A stretch of 64,000 nt of DNA from assembly GCF_030272615.1 (NCBI RefSeq), contig NC_081410.1, forward strand, positions 224,119,415-224,183,414, in the 5' to 3' direction. Position 1 is the first letter of the stretch. Each line of letters opens with the position of its first letter. Both the position numbers and the translations under genes were made by a program. The DNA is from Cryptomeria japonica. Its lineage: Eukaryota > Streptophyta > Pinopsida > Cupressales > Cupressaceae. Of this stretch, positions 34,251-45,125 are shown one piece after another. Below the pieces are notes generated by a model. That model searched no databases. It was not told the DNA's origin and worked only from the letters and a program-made list of their open reading frames with translations.

Positions 34251-34901
34251 CTATGAGATCTGCAAACTAAGAAAATATGACAACTCACCCAGCATGGACA
34301 TCTCAAATTCAGTCTTCATCTCGTCTGCAAATTCTTTGCACATGATGTCCTTGTCTCCACCAAAGATAATATCATCTACATATACAACCACTATAATCAT
34401 GTAATTTCCATTTACCTTGACATACAAGCTACTGTTTGCATTACCTTTGTGGAATCCTTGCTCCTTCAAGTATTTATCTAACCGGGAATACCATGCTCTA
34501 GGAGCTTGCTTCAAACCATACAAAATTTTCTTCAACCGACATACAAAACTCTCATCATCATGTAAAAGATAACCCTCTAGTTTTTCCATGTACACCTCTT
34601 CTTCAAGATTACCATTAAAAAAAATGGATTTGACATCCATTTCATAAAACTTGTAACTTTTATAGGTAGATAAAGATAAAAACATTCTTATTGCCTCTAA
34701 CCTAGCAACCAGTGCAAAGGTTTCTTCAAAGTCAATACCTTCGACTTGAGCATACCGTTTGTAAACTAACTTTGGTTTATGCCAGATTATCTTGCCTTCT
34801 TCATTCATCTTATTTTGATAGACCCACTTAGTACCTATAACATTTTTGTCTGCCGGTCTAGGAACAAGTTCCCATGTTTGATTCTTCGCAATTTGTTTCA
34901 A
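34251..34901 (-). pseudogene. pol: E5 copia reverse transcriptase
   Basis: An open stretch of 216 codons with copia RT motifs: NQTWELV, GTKWVYQNKMNEEG, YAQVEGIDFEETFA, MDVKSIFFNGNLEEEVYM, LYGLKQAPRAWY and catalytic YVDDIIFGG. The segment looks catalytically complete, but the neighbouring domains are broken and no complete polyprotein can be made. Confidence 0.9.
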
Positions 34902-35074
34902 CTCTTCATCTATGGCATCTACCCATTTCTCACTTTTGCTAGCTTCATCAAAATTTTGGGTTCAAATTCTGTCATGAGGCAGAAATTTACTTGCTCATCA
35001 TTCCGGGCTAGTCTTCTTCTGGTTTGCACACCTTCATTTTTATCTCTTATGATCTGTTCTTCTGGATGGTTCTT

Positions 35075-35950
35075 CTACACATACCGTTTGGAGTTCTTTC
35101 TTGGTGCTTCCTCTACTGGTCCATTTTCAGATTGATCTTCATGCTCATCATCTAAAAAATCAATATAGGGTGCCGATGCAGATTCTTTCTTATGTAGGTC
35201 TTCATCTTTTCTCACATTCATAATATCAACCATCTTTCTCAAATTCTTGTTGTAGCATTTGTAGGCTTTTCTCTTGGTTGAGTAACCCAAGAAGAATCCT
35301 TCATCACTTTTGGAATCAAAACTTCCTAATCTATATGCATCTCTCTTGATGAAGCACTTACTTCCAAACACTCTAAAATGCTTGAGTGACAGTGTCCGGT
35401 TGTACCATAACTTATAGGGAGTCATTCTACTATTCACTCTTAGCTATACCCAGTTTAATGTATAGACTATAGTATGAACTACTTCCTTCCAATATGTATC
35501 CGATATGCTAGCCTCATTCAACATTGTAGTAGCCATTTCCTTTACTGTCCTATTCTTCCTTTTTGCCACCATTCTGTTGTGGTGTTCTTGCTTCTGGATA
35601 CTGTTTCCGTATTCCATGTTTCTCACAGTAGTCAATAAACTCATTTGAAAAATATTCTCCATCCTGATGTGATCTTAAACACTTTAACCGATGTCGCCTC
35701 AACCATCCTTGTAAAAATATTGAATCTTTCAAATGCCAATGATTTTTCATGCAAAAATGTCACCCAAGTCATCCTTGAGTAGTCATCAATGAACAACATA
35801 AAGTATCTCTCAGCGGTTAGAGCCCTTGTCCTCAATGGCCCACACAAATATGTATGCACTAATTCTAGAGTTCTGGAGGTATTTTACTCTTTTGTTTTGC
35901 AACTTACTTTGATTTTCTTTCCTTTGATGCATTCATCACAAAAAGTACTT
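35075..35950 (-). pseudogene. pol: E5 copia integrase, catalytic residues lost
   Basis: The integrase core begins near 35859 (RYFMLFIDDYSRMTWV). The second catalytic Asp position reads LRSHQDGEY, so codon 35667-35669 is CAT (His). After a frameshift the Glu-containing NGVVERKNRT-type motif reads MVAKRKNRT, Lys for Glu. The C-terminal region (TPYKLWYNR, LKHFRVFGSKCFIKRD) follows at 35075-35437. Both substitutions would abolish strand transfer. Confidence 0.83.
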
Positions 35951-36440
35951 GCCGATTTTGTTATTTATGGAATGTTTCTTACATACCGGTTATTTCTTAT
36001 CTTCACCAGATTGTCAAATTTCACATGACCTAATCTTCGGTGCCACAACCAGCTTTCATAAACCTATCCCACCATGCATTGGGACTCATAGCATTCTTTT
36101 AAATTGTAGACATTTCCATATGTTCTCTTTGCTTTTGCCACAACTTGATCGGTATTCTACTTTCTTATCTGACAACCGGTAGAGTCAAATTTGAACTTGT
36201 ACCCTTTGTCACACATCTGACTTACACTCAGCAGATTATTCTTTAGTCCTTCCACATGGTACACATCATGAGCCTTAAGCTTGCCATGAATATTCAATAT
36301 ACCACGACCTTTAATCTCAATGGAGGAGTTGTCACCAAAACAGACAGAACCACCATTCCAATCATCAAGCTTGATAAAATTTTTTTTGTCTCCGGTCATG
36401 TGATTTGAGCAACCACTATGAACTACCCATAAATTCTTCC
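35951..36440 (-). pseudogene. E5 copia protease and GAG-pre-integrase region
   Basis: Motif order WVV-H-SGCSNHMTGDK, then FGDNSSIEIKGRGIL and VEGLKNNLLSVSQMCDKG, is that of copia protease. The catalytic Asp codon (36418-36420) is CAT, giving HSG instead of DSG. TAG follows CQIRK at 36157-36159. The zinc-binding pre-integrase part lies beyond it, to the left, and is broken. Confidence 0.82.
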
Positions 36441-38637
36441 TTTCAATGTGTAGAGAAGTCTACACAATCAAGCTTGACAATGTCTTGTTCTTCTCCTTTT
36501 CTATCCAAATCTGTTTCTCTTCTTTTTTCTCCTCTTTTGTCATCTTGTGTTCTGGTTTAGTCTCTATCTTCTAATCTGGTACAATTTTCTTTTTCTCACC
36601 AATTTTCAGCTTACAATGCCTTGCTATGTGACCAAAATTTTGAAACCTATAATATTTTACATTTACATTGAAAGATGTATCCAAAGAATCTTTGTAGGAC
36701 ATCTGTACACTTCTCTTACACTCATAACTCTTATGAACAAACTCATTGCAATTGTAGCAAGTGAAATTTGTACCTTGTAATGCATCAAATGAGTTTCTAC
36801 TCTCAAAACTGGGATTTACATTCATTTTCCTATAGTCTGTCATTCTATGACCGAACTTATTACACCAGTGACAATAACCATGAAATTTTGGAGCATATCG
36901 GTTAGATTGTCTTGGTCCTACAAATGATTGCCTCATGGGGGGTCTTCCTTTCATGTTGCTAACTCTGGTAAATCCTTCATGATCATCTCTTGCATTTCTC
37001 CTTCAATCTGCATGTCGGTGCATTAAGTATGGTCTCTGGTTCATTGATTGTGTATACTGGTTTGTGTGATGAATCTTGATAGTATATGCATATGTCTTCT
37101 TACCGTGAATATCTTCTTCTCTTCACTTTAATTTGAAGAAGTAAACAATATCTCCTTATTGGATGTGTCTTTGTTATTTGAACTTTGAGCCTCTTCAAAT
37201 CCCAAGCCACTGATATTCTTTGATTGCTTCTATTTTCTCAACCTCTTGTCTAAAGCTTCAGTGCTGCCTTCATATTTGCTTCTCACTTTCATTTCTTCCT
37301 TTCTTTTCTCCAATTCCTTCAGGAGCTTGACAATTTCTTCTTCTAGGTTCTGATGCTCTTTCTCCTTTTTACTCAAACCAGTGCTAGTAACTCACAAATC
37401 CTCTTGGCTTCTTCCAATTGAAGTTTTAGATCTGCAATTTTTTTCTTGGACTCTTCAAAAGATTTCTCCAACATCTCTTGTTCTTTAGCTGCAATGTTTT
37501 TCACCTTCGTCAGATCTCTTCTTGTTTTCTTTAGCTCTTCCAAAACACTGATGAGCTCTGCTTCAAGATCTATTTCTCCTTCTTTCTCTTCCTCTTCTCC
37601 TTCTTCAAGTACCAAAACTTACTAGGCCATGAAAAGGGTTGCACTGACATCATCTTCACTACAAAAGTCATCTGAGACACTCTCCTCATTGATGATATCA
37701 TTTTCATGTGTGTAGAGACTATTCTGCTTTCGGTTGCCTCTTCTACCATACCGGTAGACATTGTTCTTTCCGTTTTTACCATATGATCTACTACCACTTG
37801 ATTGATCATCTTCATTCCTATCACCATAGGGACATTTGGTAGAAAAATGTCCAATATTTCCACAATTGAAACATTTCAGTGGCAACTTGCATTTGTATTT
37901 GCTTGAACCCATATTGAGCCTTTGACAAAGTTTTCCATGTTATCATAAGAGTCTTGACCGGTTCCATCATGAGAAGACTCTTGTTTTCCTTTTCTTGATG
38001 TTTTGAATGCAACTTCTTTCTTCACAACCTCAGTACCGATAGTCCTCATTTCATAAGCAATTAGGGAACCATACAACTCATCCATTGTAAAGACTTTCAG
38101 ATCTTTTGCTTCTTCTATTGCATAAACTTTTGTATCATACTTATGTGTAAGGGATCTAAGTACTTTCTTCACTACTAGCTCATCTTTAATTTCTTCTCCA
38201 AGCCCTCTAATGGTGTTTGTTATTTCATCAATCCTTTGGAGATAGTCAACAATGTTCTCTTCATCTCTCATCTTCAAACTCTCAAGTTGTGCTCTCAATG
38301 TCTGTAACTTGGCTTCCTTGACTTTATCATTGCCTTCAAATATTTTCTGCAACTTGTCCCAAGTTGCTTTGGAAGATGAGCAGTGCATGACCTTAACAAT
38401 CTCATTATCAGATAGCCCACTAAGAATACCATTCTTTGCCTTATCATTGTTCTCATATTCCTTCTTAGCATTTGGATCAGTAGGAGGATTGTTAGGAATA
38501 GTATACCTATTCACAACCAACATCCATACATCACATCCTAGAGAGGACAAATAGGTTTCCATTCTTATACTCCAAAAGGTATAGTTTACACCATCAAACA
38601 TAGGGGCTTTTGAGGAGGCTTATTCATTTCTTGCCAT
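36441..38637 (-). pseudogene. gag: E5 long copia gag with coiled coil and four zinc knuckles
   Basis: ATG at 38637, then TAA at the sixth codon, then the UBN2-type gag core (MFDGVNYTFWS, WDKLQKIFEGN, DYLQRIDEITNTIRGLGEE, MDELYGSLIAYEMR). Next come knuckle 1 (CFNCGNIGHFSTKC, near 37850), an acidic coiled coil (LEAELISVLEELKKTRRD), and three more knuckles near 36610-36900. Of these three only CYNCNEFVHKSYEC keeps C2HC; the others have Tyr or Phe for Cys. Frameshifts near 37890 and between 37373 and 36954. The same plan recurs in E3 and, without the core, in E11. Confidence 0.83.
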
Positions 38638-38697
38638 TGTGAACACTTAATAGGATCTACCCAAGCTAGAGAACGCTTTGACAAAATAGGGTACCTA

Positions 38698-38710
38698 GGC
38701 TTTGATACCA
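38698..38710 (-). promoter_or_regulatory. E5 primer binding site (right LTR)
   Basis: Minus-strand TGGTATCAAAGCC, tRNA-iMet type with one change, two bases from the LTR. Confidence 0.8.
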
Positions 38711-38712
38711 AT

Positions 38713-40331
38713 TGTTGGACACAATGGATCACTGAGATGGGGGTGAATCAGTGATTTAAATAATTTTTACTTAATCAGAGCTATATTAGTTCAATATGAG
38801 ATACACAAAATGTAGACCGATTACCAAAGCAATGCAAATAGTGTGTAGGAGAAATAAATAAAGGATTAATACATCACACACATGAAGAAGCAACACATAA
38901 CACCAGATGTACAAGGAAAACCCAATGTGGGAAAAACCTCGGTGAGAATAGCTGCTGGAGATCTTCTGCTCCAATCCAACCTCACAATGAAAATATCTGA
39001 TTACAAATTTTAGGGCACCAACCCAAGGAGCACCAACCCCTGATTTATGAGCACCAACTCAAAGAAGTACCAACCCCTACACAATTAATAGTATACAACC
39101 TAAAGGAGCTACAACACGTAAATTAAGAACTTACAAAGTGAAAATAATATGAAAACTTAGATATATAAATGAGATCCTTGCTGCAAATGAATTTTTGCAA
39201 CCCTTCAAAGCTCTGCACTATTAGTTTCTATCTTACTAGTTTTTATCAGCTCAACACACTCTGCAACTTAAGATTTTTGCTGGTTCTAACTCTGCTTAAT
39301 CTTCTCTCCCCCTGTTCTGCTGAATTCAAATCACACTTGGTTACTCTTTATTAGGTATTGCTTCTTTCTTTTTGTCACCTCTGCATTGTATGCTCACTTT
39401 ACCGGTTAATTCCTCACACTGGTTTATCCTCCTTTTCCTCATTGGTACAATATTTATTCACACACACTTTGTGTTTTTCTCTTTGGCTCTCATACAACAC
39501 CTTCACACTCTCCTTCACACACCTATCTATCTTAGGTCCTCATATTTTAAACTGAAGCTTTCTTGCTAAAAAACCAATTCAAATAGAGGGTGGCTAGGGT
39601 TTCCTTCTACATACCAAATCTGCACCCAATCTGATCCAATCCGCCTTGGATCGCACACCTACTTTGTAAGAATAAGCCAACACACGTTTTTCATCTGTCC
39701 AAAGTATGTTTGCCAAATATAGAAAACCCGACCATTATTTCCAGCCTTGAAATCTGTTGACTCATTTATGAACCAGCTGTTTCCTTTTCGAGGTCCTCTT
39801 GCAATCCAATTTCCTTGTGTTGATCCAGGCACCAACAACTCCCTGATCTTTCTCAGTAGTTCATTCTTTCTCTAGTCACATTAATTTTTTATCGACTCAT
39901 GATTTGTGGTTATTTCATTTAATATCGACTAACTGCTCCAACAACCATGTCAATGGAAACTTCACTGACCTCTGCATGCTCACCAGCTCAGCTTCATGTG
40001 GCATCACATCTGCATACACTCTTCTCACCGATGCAAGGTTGGTTTAAACTTGAACATTCAAAAAACTCATCCCAACACAATTCTTACTGGTGAGACCTTC
40101 TCCTACTGTTAACCAATAGTATACAGTACACTGTTAGCACAACTTCACCTCCAGTGGTTTGTGATCTCTTTGTCACTCTGCCTCTTTATCAGAAACATTA
40201 TTATAAACAAATAGTCAACCTTTATACCAGTTACAACTTGTCATGCCAACACACATCTTCATATCACTTCTTACCGGTGATGTCACTGAAAGTCTCAATA
40301 CCTACTTGTCTTCCACCATACTGGTTGACAA
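38713..40331 (-). repeat. E5 right LTR, outer end truncated
   Basis: Starts TGTTGGACACAATGG and keeps the E6 target sequence uninterrupted. Similarity to the middle LTR ends at GGTTGACAA (40331), where E7 sequence begins. About 111 terminal bases are missing, so no target duplication can be read. Confidence 0.87.
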
Positions 40332-40333
40332 TG

Positions 40334-40662
40334 ACCTTCCTGCAAGTGTAGGCCCCTCAATTGTAATTCACATACTTATTGCAAAAGTATTATCTAACTG
40401 TGGTTAGGCTTCCCACCATGGTTTTTCCCTTTACTGGGTTTTTCACGTATAAATCTTGGTGTCATGTGGATGGTATTTATTTTCTGATTATTGTCTATAC
40501 TTAATTTGTTTAACTACTATTCTAGTATTTGGTTTAAGCATTCCAGTATTAATGTTTTGGGTTCCAGTATTGATGTTTTAATTGCTAAATGTTCTGGTAA
40601 TCTGTGACAACCGATTCACCCCCCCCTCTCAGTTATTTTCTGGTTATTTGAATTGTCTAACA
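40334..40662 (+). repeat. E7 5' LTR remnant
   Basis: Matches the last ~307 bases of the 3' LTR (CCTTCCTGCAAGTG...TGTCTAACA) with one extra ~23-base repeat of the 'ttccagtatt' type. Followed by primer-site relic TGGTATCAAAAC at 40665-40676, two mismatches from consensus. Confidence 0.85.
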
Positions 40663-40720
40663 ATTGGTATCAAAACTTTGGTCCTCTCCGTAGAAAGTTT
40701 AACCGCTTGAGGAAGATCTT

Positions 40721-41850
40721 ATGGCGACTAACATTTCAAGTTCATCTGGAGCTATCTTTCAGAGAGATATTCCTAGGCTTGATGGAACAAATTATATAGT
40801 ATGAAAGCTTCAGATGAAGACTCATCTGAGATGTCTTGGCAAGGAGATTTGGGAGATCACACATAATGGTGTTACACCTCATAATATGACATCTGGCAAT
40901 CCTCCTCTAAAAAAACTGAATAAAGAGCTTGAGAATGATTGTAGAGCAAGAGAAGCCCTCTTGTGTGCACTTTCTGATCAACAAATAATGGGATTGACTG
41001 ACAAATCATCTGGAAAGGCTATATGGGATAAGTTGGAGACTCTTAATGAAGGTGAACCTATCGTGAAGATTGCTAAATTTGATGGTTATCGAGTGAGATA
41101 TGAAAACCTGAAGATGGAAGAAGATGAAAGGATTACTGCATTCATGGAAAGGGTAAATGAGATTGTTATGAGAATTCATTGTTGTGGTGGAACTCTGAAT
41201 GAAGATGAAATTGTTTCTAAAGTTTTGAGAGCCCTACCACCGACTTACAAGATGAAGGCTACTGCTATTAATGAGTTGAGAACAATGGCTAATACATCTA
41301 TCAACAGAGATACATTGGTTGGGAAATTATCTACTTTTGAGCTTGAAGAATTTGGACCTTCTAGAGTTGTGAAGGCTGAATCTTCTTTTCATGTATCTGC
41401 ATCAGCAACCGGTAAGCAAGATTGGAAACCTTTATATACAAAGGAGTTAGAAGATATGAAGAGAGAACATGATGAGTTTCATGGATCAACAAGAAGCAGT
41501 CATGTAACTCTTTATCTACTATTGAAGCTGAGTATGTTGCTGCTGCTACTAACTATAAACAAGTTTTATGGATGAAGTGAATGTTGAAGGATATAAAGGT
41601 AGATTGTAATAAACTAGTGGTTATTCACTGTGATAACTCTATTGCTATTGATATATCAAAGAATCCGGTATTTCATTCTAAGACAAAGCACATATCTATC
41701 AAGTATAACTTTTTAAGGAAAAAGTGGAAGCAAATGAAGTTAGATTGGTTTATGTTAACACTAAAGAACAAACTGTAGATATCTTCACTAAACCTTTCCC
41801 TATAGAGCCATTTGAGTACCTGAGAGACAGGTTAGGGGTTTCTGCCTTCC
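40721..41850 (+). pseudogene. gag: E7 gag-RNase H fusion pseudogene
   Basis: ATG 40721 gives MATNISSSSGAIFQRDIPRLDGTNY, then TGA at about 40802 where TGG is expected. The copia gag core follows (KLQMKTHLRCLG, KAIWDKLETL, ITAFMERVNEIVMRI, VSKVLRALPP). Near 41475 gag ends abruptly and, in a shifted frame, becomes RNase H (STIEAEYVAAATNYKQVLWM, HCDNSIAIDISKNPVFHSKTKHI), with more stops. The join removes the rest of gag, protease, integrase and RT, several kb in a full element. Confidence 0.82.
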
Positions 41851-42282
41851 AATAGAGAACTGATTGATGCTTTTTGACATCAGTCTAGTATGCATTATCA
41901 AAGATATTTTTCATTCCAGCACTGATGTGGGGATGCTACTACTGAGGGAGAGTAGTTAGCTTTTTGATTCAGTGGTTTATGTTTTTGCTTTGATATTTTT
42001 GCCATATTTCTTGCATTGATGTCAAAGGGAGAGATATATTGATGTGAAAAAGAAAAGCTTAAGGAGTTGTATACATTAGGGGGAGATATATGTATAATTC
42101 AGAGAGAGATTTACAAAGATATCATTCACAGGGGGAGTTTGGTCTTTTTTTCAGAACTCCATTGCTATATTTTTATGTGGTAGATTATTGGCTGTCTTCC
42201 TTTGGGGGAGACTTGTTTGACATTTCTTGTTACTTAGATGTTTTTCACATCTAGTGTTGCCATCAATGCCAAAGGGTGGGAT
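41851..42282 (+). other. E7 3' non-coding region with polypurine tract
   Basis: Contains several purine runs (GGGGGAGATATATG, AGGGGGAGTTT, GGGGGAGAC). It ends AAAGGGTGGGAT immediately before the LTR. GTTGCCATCAATGCCAAA (42256-42273) pairs imperfectly (14 of 17) with TTTGTCATTAATGTCAA (42325-42341) inside the LTR. Confidence 0.65.
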
Positions 42283-43500
42283 TTTTGGCCATTTGGAGGA
42301 ATTGGTTATGTGTTGTATTGATGTTTTGTCATTAATGTCAATACTAGTTATTTGGATGCTTTACCGACACCCTTTTGGTCCCAGTAGGTTGATTAGTTTT
42401 TGGTTGGTTTGGATCCGATATGATCTGGTAGACTCCAGTATGACTTGGTTATGAAATTGGCGTATTCATGATATTCATGTTTATATTTAGTAAGTTGGTT
42501 TTGGTCTGGTCATCGGATGCTATCCTTCTTGATTGGAAGGTTGGCTTGTGGTTCCGACGAGGGTTTCACTGACAAAGATTTTGTTGAATATCTTTGATGA
42601 ATTACAGAAGTGGTGTTGGTGCAGCTTCTGGTGGATATTCAAGATGCTGTTGGTGATCATGTTCGAGACTTGACAGATGGAGATCATTTCCTTAGCGTGT
42701 GGACCTATATTGGGTCCTGGTTGATCTAGGTTATGGACCGACTTAATGTAACGTGTGGATTGGTCCTCTTGATATGTTTTCGAGATGTCTTATGTGTTGG
42801 ATATTATTTATTTGATCTAAGGCCAACATGTTTTGTAATTATGTAATTGGTTTATTGTCTAGTGGCCAACCTAATTGTTTATGGTCGAGGGTTTGTATAT
42901 ATAGATGTAAGATCTCATTGTAGATCATAATAGGTATAAGGTCAAGGAATGAGATATGGATATGTAATATGTGAATAATTTAATAATCATTCAAGCAGAG
43001 GATTTGGTCAATCATAGATCAAGTTGTGTTTATGTAAGAGGATTTAGTCCTCTAGTATTGAGCTTAACTAGAACTGTACTGAGGCATAGAAGATGCTATC
43101 TTTGCAGTTCAAACACTTCTCTGGATTGTAGTCTGGATTTCTATGTAGTTAGTGAGACTTTTTTTGTGATGAGCAGTGCGCTCTAGGTTTTTGGCCTTCC
43201 TGCAAGTGCAGGCCCCTCAATTGTGATTCACATACTTACTCCAGAAGTATTATCTGACTGTGGGTAGGCTTCCCACCATTGTTTTTCTCTTCACTGGGTT
43301 TTCCACTTATAAATCTTGGTGTCATGTGGATGGTATTTATTCTCTGATTATTGCCTATGCTTAATTGATTTAACTACTATTCCGGTATTAAGGTTTTGGG
43401 TTCCGGTATTGAAGTTTTAATTGCTAAATGTTCTGATAATCTGTGACAACTAATTCACCCCCCCTCTCACTTGTCTTCCAGTTATTTGAACTGTCTAACA
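42283..43500 (+). repeat. E7 3' LTR
   Basis: Starts TTTTGGCCATTT (probably TGTTGG with the second base mutated, judged from sister LTRs) and ends TGTCTAACA. 1218 bases. Contains the shared TTGTCATT-ATGTCAA box. Confidence 0.75.
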
Positions 43501-45100
43501 CTATGGAATGCATGTTTACTAACTTTCCAATGCAACTATGAGAGTGTTTTTATTAACTATACATGATATATTTTATTGCAACTATCGTATTAATGCCATC
43601 ATATCAATTATGCCTCCTTAGTGATATTATTCTTTATTAGCCATAATCTAATTTCAGCCACATGTCTTGTTTAGTTTCCATCATGTTGTCTAAGGTCCTT
43701 TGTTACATAGCATGTTTTCTATCTCTAACCATTTCATGCATTCACTATGGTTCTTATCCCATTAATCATATCATATGTTTGAGGTTCTCATATTCAATGT
43801 TTCCATTATCTAATTGCAAGTCTTTAACAATCTTATGAAATTAATCCATTTTCATAACTAAGTCTACTTCCAACATTGAAGCATAACATGATAAAATCAG
43901 CTAAAGAATCATTTCTTTATTCCATTAGAACATGGCCATACATCAATTACATAACATATCAATATCACTTAAATAATTACAATCTCATTATATAGTCACT
44001 ACAACATGAGCATAGCTCATCTAGCACAAGTACAAATGTTCTCCTATAACTATTTAAAGTGTTTACATTTTATTTTCATATACATGAATGAGTATTACAA
44101 AAGAATAACTCTAATCACTATAAATATAAATACATTTATCAGCTACCATGGAGATCTTTTGCCATCATAATGAAGATCCAATCTATGCACGAATAGAAGA
44201 ACACCAACAAGCAAGGGAAAAACCCCAATGGTAAAGAGCACCAACCACCCGACCAATGTGGAACCTATAAAGAACCAACCCCCGTGCTAGGAGATGACGC
44301 TAGGTCCCAATGCACACTCTACATCTATAAGGTTGACACTTAATACCAAGGTCTAGACCATAATTTGGATTCTCATGCATGAACAAACACAAACAACACA
44401 ATAAAGAAACTCCCAGAAGCTATCAATTCAAACAAGGTAAGAATACAAATGCAACCAATAACAAGGGGACACATGTAAGATTGGAGTGTCATCACATGTC
44501 ATCCACATAATATAACAACAAGGCAATAGCCTGATGGACATGTGGAGCCATCTCAACCTATGAGAGACTAAGGGAGACTAGCTTACTATAATACCCTAAA
44601 ATTGGTCATCTAAACCATGGGCCCCTAATCTCGACAACATCACCAAGGTCCTAACCAAAGGCAATTAAATCAATCTTGAGCACATTATTAATTCTTTAAT
44701 CATCAAATATCACATGGCAAATCAACTACTCAATATTAATTAAGTATTTAATTAATTAATTGAATCATTTCCAATAATATCATTTTGATCAATTATCCCA
44801 TTTTAATTTATTAAATATCCTTGCATATTTAATTAATTAATAAATTTGCCATTCAATCATGCAAAAAAGGATTAATTTATTACAAAGAGTTGAATTGAAA
44901 ATAAAACAAAAAAAAAATTGAATTGAGAGAGAAATCAAACCCTAAGGAATTTGGTGATGTTGCAATCTTATACTCGCATCTTTTAGAAGGCAATTGGTCG
45001 CTTTGCTATGGTTTATTACTTATTGATTACTAATCATGCATATAATGACTTAATTGAAGTGTTGTGCTTGTGGCTACAGGTTCACTTTTTCACACACACA
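43501..45100. other. AT-rich stretch, probably the E8 5' LTR plus LTR debris
   Basis: No ORF with a known domain. Text such as GAGCACCAACCACCCGACC (about 44238) resembles the minus-strand transcribed part of the copia-type LTRs here. The right end (CACACACA) directly precedes the E8 primer site and so should be an LTR end. The left boundary cannot be set. Confidence 0.4.
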
Positions 45101-45104
45101 TCTC

Positions 45105-45125
45105 TGGCGCCCACCGTGGGGCTCG
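45105..45125 (+). promoter_or_regulatory. E8 primer binding site
   Basis: TGGCGCCCACCGTGGGGCT, followed by CG, is the form common in Tat-type elements. Four bases separate it from the proposed LTR end. I do not assign the tRNA with certainty. Confidence 0.7.

Larger units (their letters stand above)
22862..40331 (-). mobile_element. E5: tandem Ty1/copia array sharing an LTR, split by E6
   Basis: Read in the element's minus-strand sense, the order is right LTR (38713-40331, outer end missing), internal region (33209-38712), middle LTR (23626-24526 plus 32375-33208), then primer site and a second gag (22862-23559). One LTR thus serves as 3' LTR of the main copy and 5' LTR of a following gag fragment. 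This is the product expected from LTR-LTR recombination. The chromovirus E6 sits inside the middle LTR. All coding parts are broken. Confidence 0.82.
40332..43500 (+). mobile_element. E7: copia deletion derivative (gag joined to RNase H)
   Basis: Direct repeats 40334-40662 and 43194-43500 are the matching ends of two LTRs; the 5' LTR has lost its left part. Between them lie a primer-site relic, a gag reading frame that passes directly into the last part of copia RNase H, a non-coding stretch and a polypurine tract. Protease, integrase and RT are absent. It could only have moved in trans, or the deletion came after insertion. Confidence 0.82.
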
